Shown here: piece after piece, positions 23,061 to 31,214 of the stretch
Layout of the letters: each line of letters opens with the position of its first letter
Position numbering within the stretch: the first letter of the stretch is position 1
NCBI GenBank assembly: GCA_016190445.1
Contig: JACPQL010000051.1
Span: forward strand, 1 to 38,504
Direction: 5' to 3'
Source: Chloroflexota bacterium
Lineage (GTDB): Bacteria; Chloroflexota; Dehalococcoidia; Lucifugimonadales; JACPQL01
Length of the DNA: 38,504 nucleotides
The notes under the pieces: generated by a model
Seen by the model: only the letters and a program-made list of their open reading frames with translations
Database searches by the model: none
Told to the model about the DNA's origin: nothing
Translations under genes and position numbers: made by a program

Positions 23061-25241
23061 ATGAAACAGGTCATCCTGGACTATAGAAACGGGGATATTG
23101 AGCTGGTGGAGGTGCCTGCCCCGGCACTCCGCCCCGGCGGCGTGCTGGTGCGCAACGTGTGCTCCGCCGTCAGCGTGGGCACCGAGAAGCTCATGGCGGA
23201 CCTGGCCCGCAAGAGCCTGCTGGGCAAGGCCCGGGCCCGGCCCGATCTGGTGAGGCAGGTCATCGCCAAGGCACGCAACGAGGGCATCCTGGAGGCATAC
23301 CGCGCCGCCATGGCCCGGCTGGACACGCCCGTTCCCCTGGGCTATAGCTGTGCTGGGCACGTGCTGGCCGTGGGCCAGGGCGTCACCGCAATTCGGGAAG
23401 GAGACCCGGTGGCCTGCTTCGGCAGCGGCTACGCCGCCCACGCCGAGGTGGTGTGGATGCCGATGAACCTGTGCGTGGCCGTGCCAAAAGGGTTGGACAT
23501 GGCGTCGGCATCGCTAGCGGGGCCGGGTGCCATAGCCCTGCACGCGGTGCGCCTGGCAGAGCCAACCGTGGGAGAGCGGGTGGTGGTGATTGGCCTGGGG
23601 CTGCTGGGCCTGATGGCGGTACAGGTGTTGACAGCAGCCGGTGCCCGCGTCTTTGGGGTTGACTTGAGCGAACAGCGACTTGCCCTGGCCCGCCAGCTCG
23701 GCGCAGACGCCGCAGTCTTGCCAGGCCAGGGCACGGCGGAGCAGGTCCAGGCCTGGACCCGGGGCCGGGGCGCGGACTCAGTCCTGGTGTTGGCCAGCAC
23801 GGACTCGGCCCAGCCGGTGGAGCTGGCCGCCGAGGTGGCCAGGGACCGCGCCGTGGTGGTGGTGCCTGGCATGGTCAACCTCAAGCTGCCTCGCCGGACC
23901 TTCTACGAAAAGGAGCTCCGCCTGGTGGTATCCCGCTCCGCCGGCCCTGGCATCTACGACACCCAGTACCAGGAGAAGGGCGTCGACTATCCTCTGTCCC
24001 ACGTCCGGTGGACGGCGCAGCGCAACATGGAGGAGTTCCTGGAGCTGGTAGCAAACGGCAAGGTGCGCCTGGAGCCCATAATCACGCATCGCTACTCCAT
24101 AGATGAGGCGCTCACCGCCTACGACCTGGTGTACAAAGGCGGTGGGCACATAGGCGTGGTCCTCTCCTACCCCACGAGCGTCGAGATGACCACACGCGTG
24201 CGCGTGGGCGAGGAAAAGCGAGTGGTGGGAGAGGGGAAGGAGAAGCCATCGGTGGGGCTGGTGGGAGCGGGGCTCTTCGCCAAGACGACGCTTCTCCCCA
24301 TACTCAAGGGAATGAAGGACATCACCCGGCGCAGCGTGGCCACGGCCAGCGGCCTCAGCGCCCGGCACGCTGCCAAGAAGTTCGGCTTCCAGTACTGTAG
24401 CTCCAACTACCCGGAACTGATCGAGGACGCCGATCTGGACTGCGTGCTCATTGCCACACGCCACCACCTGCACGCCTCCATGACTGTGGCCGCGCTGGCA
24501 AAGGGCAAGGACGTCTTCCTGGAGAAGCCGCTGGCCACCACACTGGAGGACCTACGCCAGGTGGCAGAGGCGCACCGGGAGAGCAAAGGGCGCCTGATGG
24601 TGGGGTTCAACCGCCGTTTCTCCCCCTTCAGCGTGCGTGCCCGCCAGGCCCTGGAGAGGCGCTCGGGACCCCTGGTCCTCCACTGCCGCGTCAACGCGGG
24701 CTCCGTCCCCCGAGAGAGCTGGGTGGTGGACCCAGTGGAAGGGGCAGGACGAGTCATAGGCGAGGTATGCCATTTCGTGGACCTGGTCCAGTACCTGGCT
24801 GGCGCCAGCCCCACCCAGGTATATGCCAGGACAATCCAGAGCAAAGAAAGCGCATCCTCAGAGGAGGAGAACCTGGCCATCACCCTGGCCCTGGAAGACG
24901 GCTCCGTGGCGTCCATCACCTACGTCGCAATGGGTGACAGGGCCTTTCCCCGGGAGCGGGTGGAGGTCTTCTGGGAGAGCGCCGTGTGCGCCATTGACAA
25001 CTTCAAGAGCCTGACGCTGGTGCGGAGCGGCAAACGAAGCCAGATGCGTCGCTGGAACGTGGACCGGGGCCACCGCGCCGAGCTGGAGGCGTTTTTCCAG
25101 ATGGTGCGCTCAGGCGGCCCGGAGCCAGTGCCCTTTGAGCAGTACGTGAAAACGACCTTGACCACCTTCGCCATCGTTGAGTCCCTGAAGAGAGGGGGCC
25201 CCGTGGAGGTGGACGCTGCCGCCCTGGGAGTCCCGCTGTGA
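23061..25241 (+). CDS. Fused zinc-type dehydrogenase / Gfo-Idh-MocA oxidoreductase
   Basis: A 726-residue protein made of two oxidoreductases. Residues 1-375 are a medium-chain dehydrogenase (YSCAGHVLAVGQGV near 95-109, Rossmann GLGLLGLMAVQ near 178-188). The classical structural-zinc cysteine cluster is missing, and the start has CSAVSVGTEK, as in the subfamily found in polysaccharide loci. After a charged linker (380-395) a Gfo/Idh/MocA domain begins with GLVGAGLFAKTTLLP and has the EKPLATT motif (488-494). Such fusions are known near surface polysaccharide genes but the reaction is not established; oxidation of one sugar carbon with reduction of another is possible. The frame opens at 22938, yet the conserved N-terminus starts at the ATG at 23061. 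It overlaps the next gene (GTGA). Confidence 0.85.
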   Translation: MKQVILDYRNGDIELVEVPAPALRPGGVLVRNVCSAVSVGTEKLMADLARKSLLGKARARPDLVRQVIAKARNEGILEAYRAAMARLDTPVPLGYSCAGHVLAVGQGVTAIREGDPVACFGSGYAAHAEVVWMPMNLCVAVPKGLDMASASLAGPGAIALHAVRLAEPTVGERVVVIGLGLLGLMAVQVLTAAGARVFGVDLSEQRLALARQLGADAAVLPGQGTAEQVQAWTRGRGADSVLVLASTDSAQPVELAAEVARDRAVVVVPGMVNLKLPRRTFYEKELRLVVSRSAGPGIYDTQYQEKGVDYPLSHVRWTAQRNMEEFLELVANGKVRLEPIITHRYSIDEALTAYDLVYKGGGHIGVVLSYPTSVEMTTRVRVGEEKRVVGEGKEKPSVGLVGAGLFAKTTLLPILKGMKDITRRSVATASGLSARHAAKKFGFQYCSSNYPELIEDADLDCVLIATRHHLHASMTVAALAKGKDVFLEKPLATTLEDLRQVAEAHRESKGRLMVGFNRRFSPFSVRARQALERRSGPLVLHCRVNAGSVPRESWVVDPVEGAGRVIGEVCHFVDLVQYLAGASPTQVYARTIQSKESASSEEENLAITLALEDGSVASITYVAMGDRAFPRERVEVFWESAVCAIDNFKSLTLVRSGKRSQMRRWNVDRGHRAELEAFFQMVRSGGPEPVPFEQYVKTTLTTFAIVESLKRGGPVEVDAAALGVPL

Positions 25242-26497
25242 GGGTCCTGCTGCTGACCACCAGCTTTCCGCCAGCGGTGAACTCCGCGGCACGCCTCTTC
25301 TACGAGCTGGCCCAGGGCCTCTCCCGGCGAGGCCACCATGTCACCGTTCTCACGTCCATACCAGACCGCTACGTGGCGGAGCGAAAGCCGTGGTACCGCC
25401 GGAGGCCCTACACCCGGGAGTCGGTCAACGGCATCCGCACCCACAGGGTGGCGGGGCTACCTATCCCAAAAGGCATCCCCCTGCTCCGGGGCGTGGAGCA
25501 CTTTCTTGTCGCCTACACCTATCTGCTGGTGGGCCTGCTCCTGGGCAGGCACCGCGCTGTCATCGTATATTCCCCACCACTGCCTCTGGGCCTGACGGGG
25601 TACCTGCTCTCCAGGCTGTGGCGCGGCCCCCTGGTTCTCAACATCCAGGACCTCTACCCGCAGACGGCCATAGACCTCGGGCTTCTGCGTAGCCGCATCC
25701 TCATCCGCATCTCCCGCCGCCTGGAGCGTTTCCTGTACCGCCGGGCAGAGGCCATCACGGTGCACTCCCCTGGGAATAGGGAGTACGTAGTGGGGCATGG
25801 CGCACCCCAGAACAGGGTACACGTAGTGCCCAACTGGGTAGACCTGGAGGCCCTGCGGCCCGGCTCGCGAGACGGCGCCTTCCGCGCCACCCACCAGCTA
25901 GGCAACGCCTTCCTGGTCTCCTACGGCGGGGTCATGGGTTTCGCCCAGGGGATGGAAGACGTGGTCGAGGCGGCCTCACGCCTACGGGACTATCCCGATG
26001 TCCTATTCCTCCTGGTGGGAGAGGGTGTGGCCCGGTCGGCCCTGGAGCGTCGCGTGCGGGAGCTGGGCCTGGCCAATGTGCGATTCATGGACACGCAGCC
26101 TCCAGAGACTTATGCCCAGCTATTGAGCGCGTCCGACGCCTCTCTGGTCACCCTCCGCAAGGAGCTGCGGACCCCTGTGGTGCCGGGAAAGCTACAGGCC
26201 ATCATGGCCGCCGGCAGGCCAGCGATATGCAGCGTCCCCTCGGATAGCGACGCGGCGCGGCTGGTCCAGGAGGCTGGCTGCGGCGTCTGGGTGGAGGCAG
26301 GCTGCCCCGACCGGCTGGCTGAGGCGGTGCTATCCCTGCACAGCGACCGGGCGCTGGCGGAGGCGATGGGCCGCCGCGGGCGGGCCTACGCCGAGGCCCA
26401 CTTCGACCAGGAAGGGTGCATAGAACAGTACCACCAGATGCTTACAGGCTGTAGGAAGCAAAGGGATTCGAGGAGAGAGCATGCCAAACTACCTTGA
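25238..26497 (+). CDS. WbuB-like family 4 glycosyltransferase
   Basis: GT-B fold enzyme of 419 residues. The N-terminus (LLTTSFPPAVNSAARLFYELAQGL, then GHHVTVLTSIP) and the middle (LNIQDLYPQTAIDLGLL) are characteristic of the WbuB/WcaI group, whose WbuB members transfer N-acetyl-fucosamine-type sugars in O-antigen synthesis. The C-terminal domain shows VSYGGVMGFAQGMEDVVEAA and a late PVVPGKLQAIMAAGRPAI loop. The start is a GTG overlapping the previous TGA as GTGA, a sign of coupled translation. The end overlaps the next gene by 17 bases. The sugar is not certain, but the SDR and WecB genes that follow fit an amino-deoxy sugar. Confidence 0.88.
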   Translation: MRVLLLTTSFPPAVNSAARLFYELAQGLSRRGHHVTVLTSIPDRYVAERKPWYRRRPYTRESVNGIRTHRVAGLPIPKGIPLLRGVEHFLVAYTYLLVGLLLGRHRAVIVYSPPLPLGLTGYLLSRLWRGPLVLNIQDLYPQTAIDLGLLRSRILIRISRRLERFLYRRAEAITVHSPGNREYVVGHGAPQNRVHVVPNWVDLEALRPGSRDGAFRATHQLGNAFLVSYGGVMGFAQGMEDVVEAASRLRDYPDVLFLLVGEGVARSALERRVRELGLANVRFMDTQPPETYAQLLSASDASLVTLRKELRTPVVPGKLQAIMAAGRPAICSVPSDSDAARLVQEAGCGVWVEAGCPDRLAEAVLSLHSDRALAEAMGRRGRAYAEAHFDQEGCIEQYHQMLTGCRKQRDSRREHAKLP

Positions 26498-27476
26498 CCA
26501 CTATCGTGACAAGAGGGTCCTGGTCACCGGTGGCGCCGGGGCCATCGGCTCCAACCTGTGCCGCGCCCTGGCCGACCTGGGCGCCAGGGTGATTGTGCTG
26601 GACGACCTCTCCTCCGGCCAGAGGTGGGCTGTCCCCGAGTGCCCCCAAGTCACTTTCGTCCAGGGCAGCGTCCTGGACGAGGAGGCCCTGCGCCGCGTCT
26701 TCTTCGCCGAGCCTCAGATGGTGTACCACCTGGCTGCCCTCTTCGCCAACCAGAACTCTATTGACCACCCTGAGACAGACCTGGCGGTGAACGGCCTGGG
26801 GACACTGAAGGTGCTCCAGTACTCCCGGCTGGCCCACGTGGAGCGGGCGGTATATGCCTCCTCCGGCTGCTCGGTGTACGGCAGCAAAGCGCCACTCCCT
26901 CTCACCGAGGACTTCACCTCCATTGACCTGGACACCCCCTACCAGATCACCAAGCTCCTGGGAGAGCTTTACTGCAACTTCTTCAAGAACTACTACGATA
27001 TGAGGGTGGTGCGCGCCCGCTTCTTTAACTCCTACGGCCCCGGGGAGGTGCCTGGGCGGTACAGGAACGTGATTCCCAACTTCACCTACTGGGCCATGAC
27101 AGGCCAGCCCCTGCCCATCACAGGCACTGGCGAAGAGACCCGCGACTTCACCTACGTGGGGGATATTGTGGACGGCCTGCTAAGGGCGGGGTACGAAGAC
27201 GGGGCAGTGGGCGAGGCCATGAACCTGGCCTCGGGCCAGGAGACCCGCATCATAGACCTGGCCCACTGGATCAACGAGCTTACGGAGAACCCCGCAGGCA
27301 TCCGGTTCACGGAGCGACGCAAGTGGGATACTCATAGCCGTCGCTGCGCCTCGGTGGCGAAGGCCGGCTCCCTGATGGGCTACGAGCCCAGGACAAAGTT
27401 CCGGGAGGGGCTGGAGAACACGGTACGGTGGTTCCGCGACAACTGGGAATGCATCCAGGCCAACGCGAGGTTCTGA
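26481..27476 (+). CDS. NAD-dependent nucleotide-sugar epimerase/dehydratase
   Basis: Extended SDR of 331 residues: GGAGAIG (17-23) for NAD, SSG-C-S (127-131), and Tyr154-x3-Lys158 in DTPYQITKLLGE. A substrate-binding segment NSYGPGEVPGRYRNVIP and a C-terminal FREGLENTVRWFRDNW complete the family. It lacks the Asp-Glu pair of RmlB, so a 4-epimerase or 4-reductase-like role on a UDP- or dTDP-sugar is more likely than a 4,6-dehydratase. It starts at an ATG inside the end of the glycosyltransferase gene and is followed after one base by wecB, so it belongs to a tightly packed operon. Confidence 0.88.
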   Translation: MPNYLDHYRDKRVLVTGGAGAIGSNLCRALADLGARVIVLDDLSSGQRWAVPECPQVTFVQGSVLDEEALRRVFFAEPQMVYHLAALFANQNSIDHPETDLAVNGLGTLKVLQYSRLAHVERAVYASSGCSVYGSKAPLPLTEDFTSIDLDTPYQITKLLGELYCNFFKNYYDMRVVRARFFNSYGPGEVPGRYRNVIPNFTYWAMTGQPLPITGTGEETRDFTYVGDIVDGLLRAGYEDGAVGEAMNLASGQETRIIDLAHWINELTENPAGIRFTERRKWDTHSRRCASVAKAGSLMGYEPRTKFREGLENTVRWFRDNWECIQANARF

Positions 27477-27477
27477 G

Positions 27478-28602
27478 GTGAAGGTGCTGTGTATCTTCGG
27501 CACCCGTCCCGAAGCCATCAAGATGGCGCCCGTGGTCAAGGAGCTAGAGAGGCACCGGGAGCGGCTGGAGCCAGTGGTGTGTGTTACGGCGCAGCACCGC
27601 CAGATGCTGGACCAGGTGCTGGAGCACTTCCAGATATCCCCCAAGATTGACCTGGCGCTGATGCGGGAAGACCAGGACCTGCCGTCGCTGACGGCCCGGG
27701 CCATGACCGCTCTCTCCGAAACATTGAAGGCCGAGTTGCCCGGCCTGGTGCTGGTGCAGGGTGACACCACCACCGCCATGGTGGGCGCCATGGCGGCCTT
27801 CTACCAGAAGGTGGCCGTGGGCCACGTGGAAGCTGGGCTGCGCACGCGGAACCCCTACAGCCCCTTCCCCGAGGAGATGAACCGCCGCATCATCGGCGCC
27901 CTGGCCGCATACCACTTCGCCCCCACCACCACCGCCGCAGCCTCCCTTTTGGCGGAGAGCGTACCCCAGGACCACATCTTCACCACAGGGAACACGGTCA
28001 TAGACGCCCTGCACTGGACGGCGGCCAGGGAGCCTTCGGCGGAGGCCAGGAAGCTGCTCAAGAAACTGGGCCTGGACGGGAGGGAGCAGCACCGCCTGGT
28101 CCTTGTGACCGCCCACCGGCGGGAGAACTTTGGCCAGCCCCTGGAAAACATCTGCCTCGCCCTCCGGGAGACTGCACGGCGCAACCGGGACGTGACAGTT
28201 GTATACCCCGTTCACATGAACCCCAACGTCCGCGGCCCGGTGCACAGCCTGCTGGCGGGCGAAGAACGCATCCACCTCACGGACCCCCTGCCCTACGAGC
28301 CCTTTGTGCACCTCATGGCGCGCTCCTACCTGGTGTTGACCGACTCCGGCGGCATCCAGGAGGAGGCCCCGGCCCTGGGCAAGCCAGTGCTGGTGATGCG
28401 CCGTGAGACCGAGCGGCCCGAAGCGGTGGAGGCAGGCACGGCCAGGGTGGTGGGAACAGACACAGAGAGCATTGTGGCGGCCACAGAGAGGCTGCTCCAC
28501 GACGGAGCAGAGTACGAGCGCATGGCCCACGCGGTGAGCCCGTATGGAGATGGCCACGCCGCCGAGCGGATCGTGGCAACCATCCTGGAACGGTGCGCAT
28601 GA
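27478..28602 (+). CDS. wecB: UDP-N-acetylglucosamine 2-epimerase (non-hydrolysing)
   Basis: Interconverts UDP-GlcNAc and UDP-ManNAc. The 374-residue GT-B-like enzyme starts with CIFGTRPEAIKMAPVVKEL, has VQGDTTTAMVGAMAAFY (about 97-113), the VEAGLRTRNPYSPFPEEMNRR substrate segment and the closing TDSGGIQEEAPALGKPVLVMRRETERPEAVEAG-type motif near 285-320. Length is normal. The start is a GTG one base after the previous stop. With the WbpA-type dehydrogenase it could lead to an N-acetyl-mannosaminuronate-type sugar, provided the dehydrogenase or a related enzyme acts on the product; WbpI, a relative acting on a 2,3-diacetamido uronate, cannot be excluded. Confidence 0.92.
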   Translation: MKVLCIFGTRPEAIKMAPVVKELERHRERLEPVVCVTAQHRQMLDQVLEHFQISPKIDLALMREDQDLPSLTARAMTALSETLKAELPGLVLVQGDTTTAMVGAMAAFYQKVAVGHVEAGLRTRNPYSPFPEEMNRRIIGALAAYHFAPTTTAAASLLAESVPQDHIFTTGNTVIDALHWTAAREPSAEARKLLKKLGLDGREQHRLVLVTAHRRENFGQPLENICLALRETARRNRDVTVVYPVHMNPNVRGPVHSLLAGEERIHLTDPLPYEPFVHLMARSYLVLTDSGGIQEEAPALGKPVLVMRRETERPEAVEAGTARVVGTDTESIVAATERLLHDGAEYERMAHAVSPYGDGHAAERIVATILERCA

Positions 28603-29201
28603 ACGAGCCCCGCTACAAGCGACCCTTGGACCTGGCCATCCTCCTCTTCGCCCACCTGCTCCTGTTGCCCCTGTGGGCCCTTCTGTGGCTCCTCATACCC
28701 CTGGCGGTCCTACTGGACGACGGCAGGCCCATCTTCTACCGGCAGCGCCGGGTGGGCCAGGGTGGCCGCATCTTCCACGCGCTGAAGTTCCGCACAATGG
28801 TCCGCAACGCCGACACCATCGGCCCTGCCTGGACATCGCCACGTGACCCGCGCCTGACGCGGGTGGGGCGTCTCCTCCGGGGCACCGCCCTGGACGAGCT
28901 ACCACAGGTGGTCAACATCCTGCGCGGCGACATGAGCTTTGTGGGCCCCAGGGCGCTGGCGCAGGATGAGTTCGACCTGCTGAAGGAGACCGTGCCCGGG
29001 TTTGAACAGCGGTGCGCTGTCCGGCCCGGTCTCACGGGGCTGGCCCAGGTGCACGGCGACAGGGCCGACTCCCGTCAGAAGCTGGAGTATGACCTCCAAT
29101 ACATTCAAGGAATGGGGCTCTGGGTGGACCTGAGGCTCGTGTTACTCTCCGGCTGGATCACCCTGCGGGGCACATGGGAGAAGCCGGGGCGGAAGGTGTA
29201 A
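28599..29201 (+). CDS. Membrane phosphoglycosyl transferase (initiating sugar transferase)
   Basis: Bac_transf family (monotopic PGT) of 200 residues. It moves a sugar phosphate from a UDP-sugar to undecaprenyl phosphate and so starts each repeat unit. One hydrophobic hairpin (about 14-39), then FYRQRRVGQGGRIFHALKFRTM, the catalytic Asp99-Glu100 in ALDELPQVVNILRGDMSFVGPR, and RPGLTGLAQV (142-151). The short form lacks the N-terminal CoA-binding-like domain of WcaJ/WbaP, resembling PglC/PssY. The ATG at 28599 overlaps the wecB stop as ATGA. It is the last gene of the plus-strand sugar operon. The sugar it uses is not readable from sequence. Confidence 0.92.
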   Translation: MNEPRYKRPLDLAILLFAHLLLLPLWALLWLLIPLAVLLDDGRPIFYRQRRVGQGGRIFHALKFRTMVRNADTIGPAWTSPRDPRLTRVGRLLRGTALDELPQVVNILRGDMSFVGPRALAQDEFDLLKETVPGFEQRCAVRPGLTGLAQVHGDRADSRQKLEYDLQYIQGMGLWVDLRLVLLSGWITLRGTWEKPGRKV

Positions 29202-29241
29202 CAAAGAACCCAGCATCCTGTTTCTGAAGTTCGCACAAATG

Positions 29242-29322
29242 TCATGGTGAGTCCCGATTCCATCGGGACTCACCATGAGCGGCAAACCATACGCTCACCC
29301 TTCGACTGGCTCAGGGTGAGCG
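29242..29322. repeat. Two hairpins between convergent genes
   Basis: The first is a perfect 17-bp inverted repeat (29242-29258 and 29262-29278) around a 3-base loop; its inner arm is GAGTCCCGAT/ATCGGGACTC. The second has CGCTCACCCT (29292-29301) and AGGGTGAGCG (29313-29322). Both cores recur near 110 and 4650, which marks them as members of an interspersed repeat family. They sit between the ends of the sugar-transferase and kinase genes, so they could also stop transcription from both sides, though there is no T-run after either. Confidence 0.7.
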
Positions 29323-29357
29323 CGCACGTTCCTCATAGGGAGCTTCTCTGCCTGCTT

Positions 29358-30932
29358 CTACCGCCGCCTGGCCAGCCTCAGCGGCCTGAGAATGCGCCGC
29401 CTTAGCCAGCGAAGACTGCCGCCCACAGAGATGAGGCCATCCCCGCTGCCGTCCTGACCCTCACCTGCATAGTAGTGGCCGTAGTAGTGCGGGTACCGGT
29501 GGTAACCGTAGCCGTAGCCGAAACGGCGCGTCTGCGCGCGGTTAACTATTACCCCCAGGACCGGCACCTCTGCGCGGCGGACGGTATCTATCACCTTGCG
29601 CATATCGTCGGGACGACTGGACTTGGCACTGGTCACCAGGATGGCGCCATCCGTGTGCGAGACAAGCATAGCGCCATCGGCCACCACCAGCATAGGCACC
29701 GCATCGAACAGCACCAGGTCAGCCCTCTCCTTTAGCTCTTTCACAATGGTGCCCATCCTGGCAGTCCCCAGCAACTCCGCCGGGTTGGGCGGATTAGGCC
29801 CAGCCGCGATCACCCGAAGCCCCTCCACTCCCGTCTCCTGCAATGCTTCATCCACGGAGCGGTCCGGGTAGGCGAGCAGGTTGCTCAGCCCCAGGTCGTT
29901 AGGCAGGTTGAACCACTTGTGCACCTCGGAGTGTCGCATGTCGCCGTCCACCAGGATGACCTTGCTCCCGGTCTGCGCCATGGCCACAGCCAGGTTCGCC
30001 ACCGTGGTGGTCTTGCCCTCTCGGGGCATCGCACTGCTCACCATAAAGAGCTTGGCCGGGGCGTGGGCCCCAATGGTGAACTGAAGGTTGGCCCGCACCT
30101 GCCGGTACATTTCGGCCACGGTGGAACGGGGGTACTGCCTCACCACCGACACGAAGGGCTCTACCCAACTACGCCGCCACTGCACCACCAGCCCCAGCCC
30201 TGGCACTCCAAGCACCCGCTCCACCTCTTCCGAGGAGCGCAGCCTGTCGTTGAAGTACTCCAGACCAAAGGCTCCCAGCACACTGAGGAACCCACCCACC
30301 ATCACCGCCAGGAGGATGCTGAGCCGGAGTCGGCCGGCGCCCACAGGAAGGGTGGGGACCGCTGCCGGCTCCACAATGCTCAGGCTGCCCAGAGAGGCGA
30401 GCCCCGTCTCCAGGAGCTGGCGAGTGTCGGTTATGCCCCTCGCCTGGGCCGCCGCCTGGAGTCGCGCTATCTCGGCCAGGCGGTTCTCTTGCATCCGCTC
30501 AATGAAAGCCTCCGCCAGTGCATTGGCTATGCGAGCGGCCATGGTCGGGTCAGTATGCCTGGCAGACACACCAAGCAACTGTGTGTCCCTGACGACGCTG
30601 GCCCCTACCCGAGGCCTCAGTTGGGACACACTGTAAGGCAGGTCCTCCCGTTCTATCACCTCTTCCAGCAGCGGACTGGTAGTGATCAACTGCTGGTATG
30701 TAGCAGCCAGGCGCTGGCTGGCCTGGATGTCGCCCAGGGTGGGCACAGCCGACTCCCCTGTCTGCTGTACTAGCAGGGTGGCGCGGGCCTCATACTGAGG
30801 GACCTGCCTGGAGGTGAGGAGAAAGGCAAACAGAATGCCCACAGCAGGTCCCAGCAGTACAAACCACCACCACCGTAGGATGACATCCAGATACCTACGC
30901 AGGTCTAGGGTTTCTTCTTCCACACGCTCCAT
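29358..30932 (-). CDS. Wzz-BY-kinase fusion (polysaccharide co-polymerase/tyrosine kinase)
   Basis: A 524-residue membrane protein that should control polysaccharide chain length. Its Wzz part has two helices (about 22-40 and 203-222) around a short outer loop of about 160 residues. The bacterial tyrosine kinase part follows: Walker A SSAMPREGKTTT (299-310), Walker A' ILVDGDM (326-332) and Walker B LVLFD (406-410). Eight tyrosines fall in residues 473-488, the expected autophosphorylation cluster. Unusually, a 36-residue glycine-rich and then strongly basic tail follows; the cluster normally ends the protein. A weak promoter candidate lies at 30990-31018. It is partnered by the CpsB-type phosphatase at 34620. 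Confidence 0.92.
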   Translation of the reverse strand: MERVEEETLDLRRYLDVILRWWWFVLLGPAVGILFAFLLTSRQVPQYEARATLLVQQTGESAVPTLGDIQASQRLAATYQQLITTSPLLEEVIEREDLPYSVSQLRPRVGASVVRDTQLLGVSARHTDPTMAARIANALAEAFIERMQENRLAEIARLQAAAQARGITDTRQLLETGLASLGSLSIVEPAAVPTLPVGAGRLRLSILLAVMVGGFLSVLGAFGLEYFNDRLRSSEEVERVLGVPGLGLVVQWRRSWVEPFVSVVRQYPRSTVAEMYRQVRANLQFTIGAHAPAKLFMVSSAMPREGKTTTVANLAVAMAQTGSKVILVDGDMRHSEVHKWFNLPNDLGLSNLLAYPDRSVDEALQETGVEGLRVIAAGPNPPNPAELLGTARMGTIVKELKERADLVLFDAVPMLVVADGAMLVSHTDGAILVTSAKSSRPDDMRKVIDTVRRAEVPVLGVIVNRAQTRRFGYGYGYHRYPHYYGHYYAGEGQDGSGDGLISVGGSLRWLRRRILRPLRLARRR

Positions 30933-30989
30933 GCCAGCAGCCCCGCACTTCTGGAGCCGAGAGGCTCCATCTTAGTCCCAAACACTGCA

Positions 30990-31018
30990 ATGCTACCATC
31001 TCCTCTCCGTTCACGCAA
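30990..31018 (-). promoter_or_regulatory. Weak promoter candidate for the kinase gene
   Basis: TTGCGT (31013-31018), 17 bases, then TGG-TAGCAT with TAGCAT at 30990-30995 on the minus strand. Only half of each hexamer fits consensus; the TGn before the -10 box helps. It lies 58 bases before the kinase ATG. Confidence 0.3.
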
Positions 31019-31081
31019 AGAAACCCGGCGGGAGGCAGTGCCCCAGTTTGCTGTGTCAGGAAATGGGGGCTTTACCCGTCC

Positions 31082-31177
31082 CACCGGCGGAGGCCGGTGT
31101 CCAGATACGGCCGTGGTCAAGATGCTCTGATGGATTCCGGCCCACGGCCTTCGCCGGGGCAAGCTCTTCGCCGGAAT
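31082..31177. repeat. REP-like GCCGGAAT repeat between kinase and DUF4012 genes
   Basis: Within the 282-base gap between the kinase and DUF4012 genes. CACCGGC-n4-GCCGGTG forms a hairpin (31082-31099), and ATTCCGGC (31134-31141) pairs with GCCGGAAT (31170-31177), followed by GACGAGGA. The GGATTCCGGC/GCCGGAATGAC text is the commonest type of bacterial REP-like dispersed repeat (family knowledge). It is unlike the GTCCCGAT family elsewhere in the window. No gene is seen in the gap. Confidence 0.6.
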
Positions 31178-31214
31178 GACGAGGACATACCTGATACACT
31201 ATCCGGCCCAGCGC

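Noticed and set aside
29242-29278. Perfect hairpin considered as an intrinsic terminator
   Set aside because: No T-run follows on either strand and its core recurs elsewhere; listed as a repeat instead, though it may still slow transcription.
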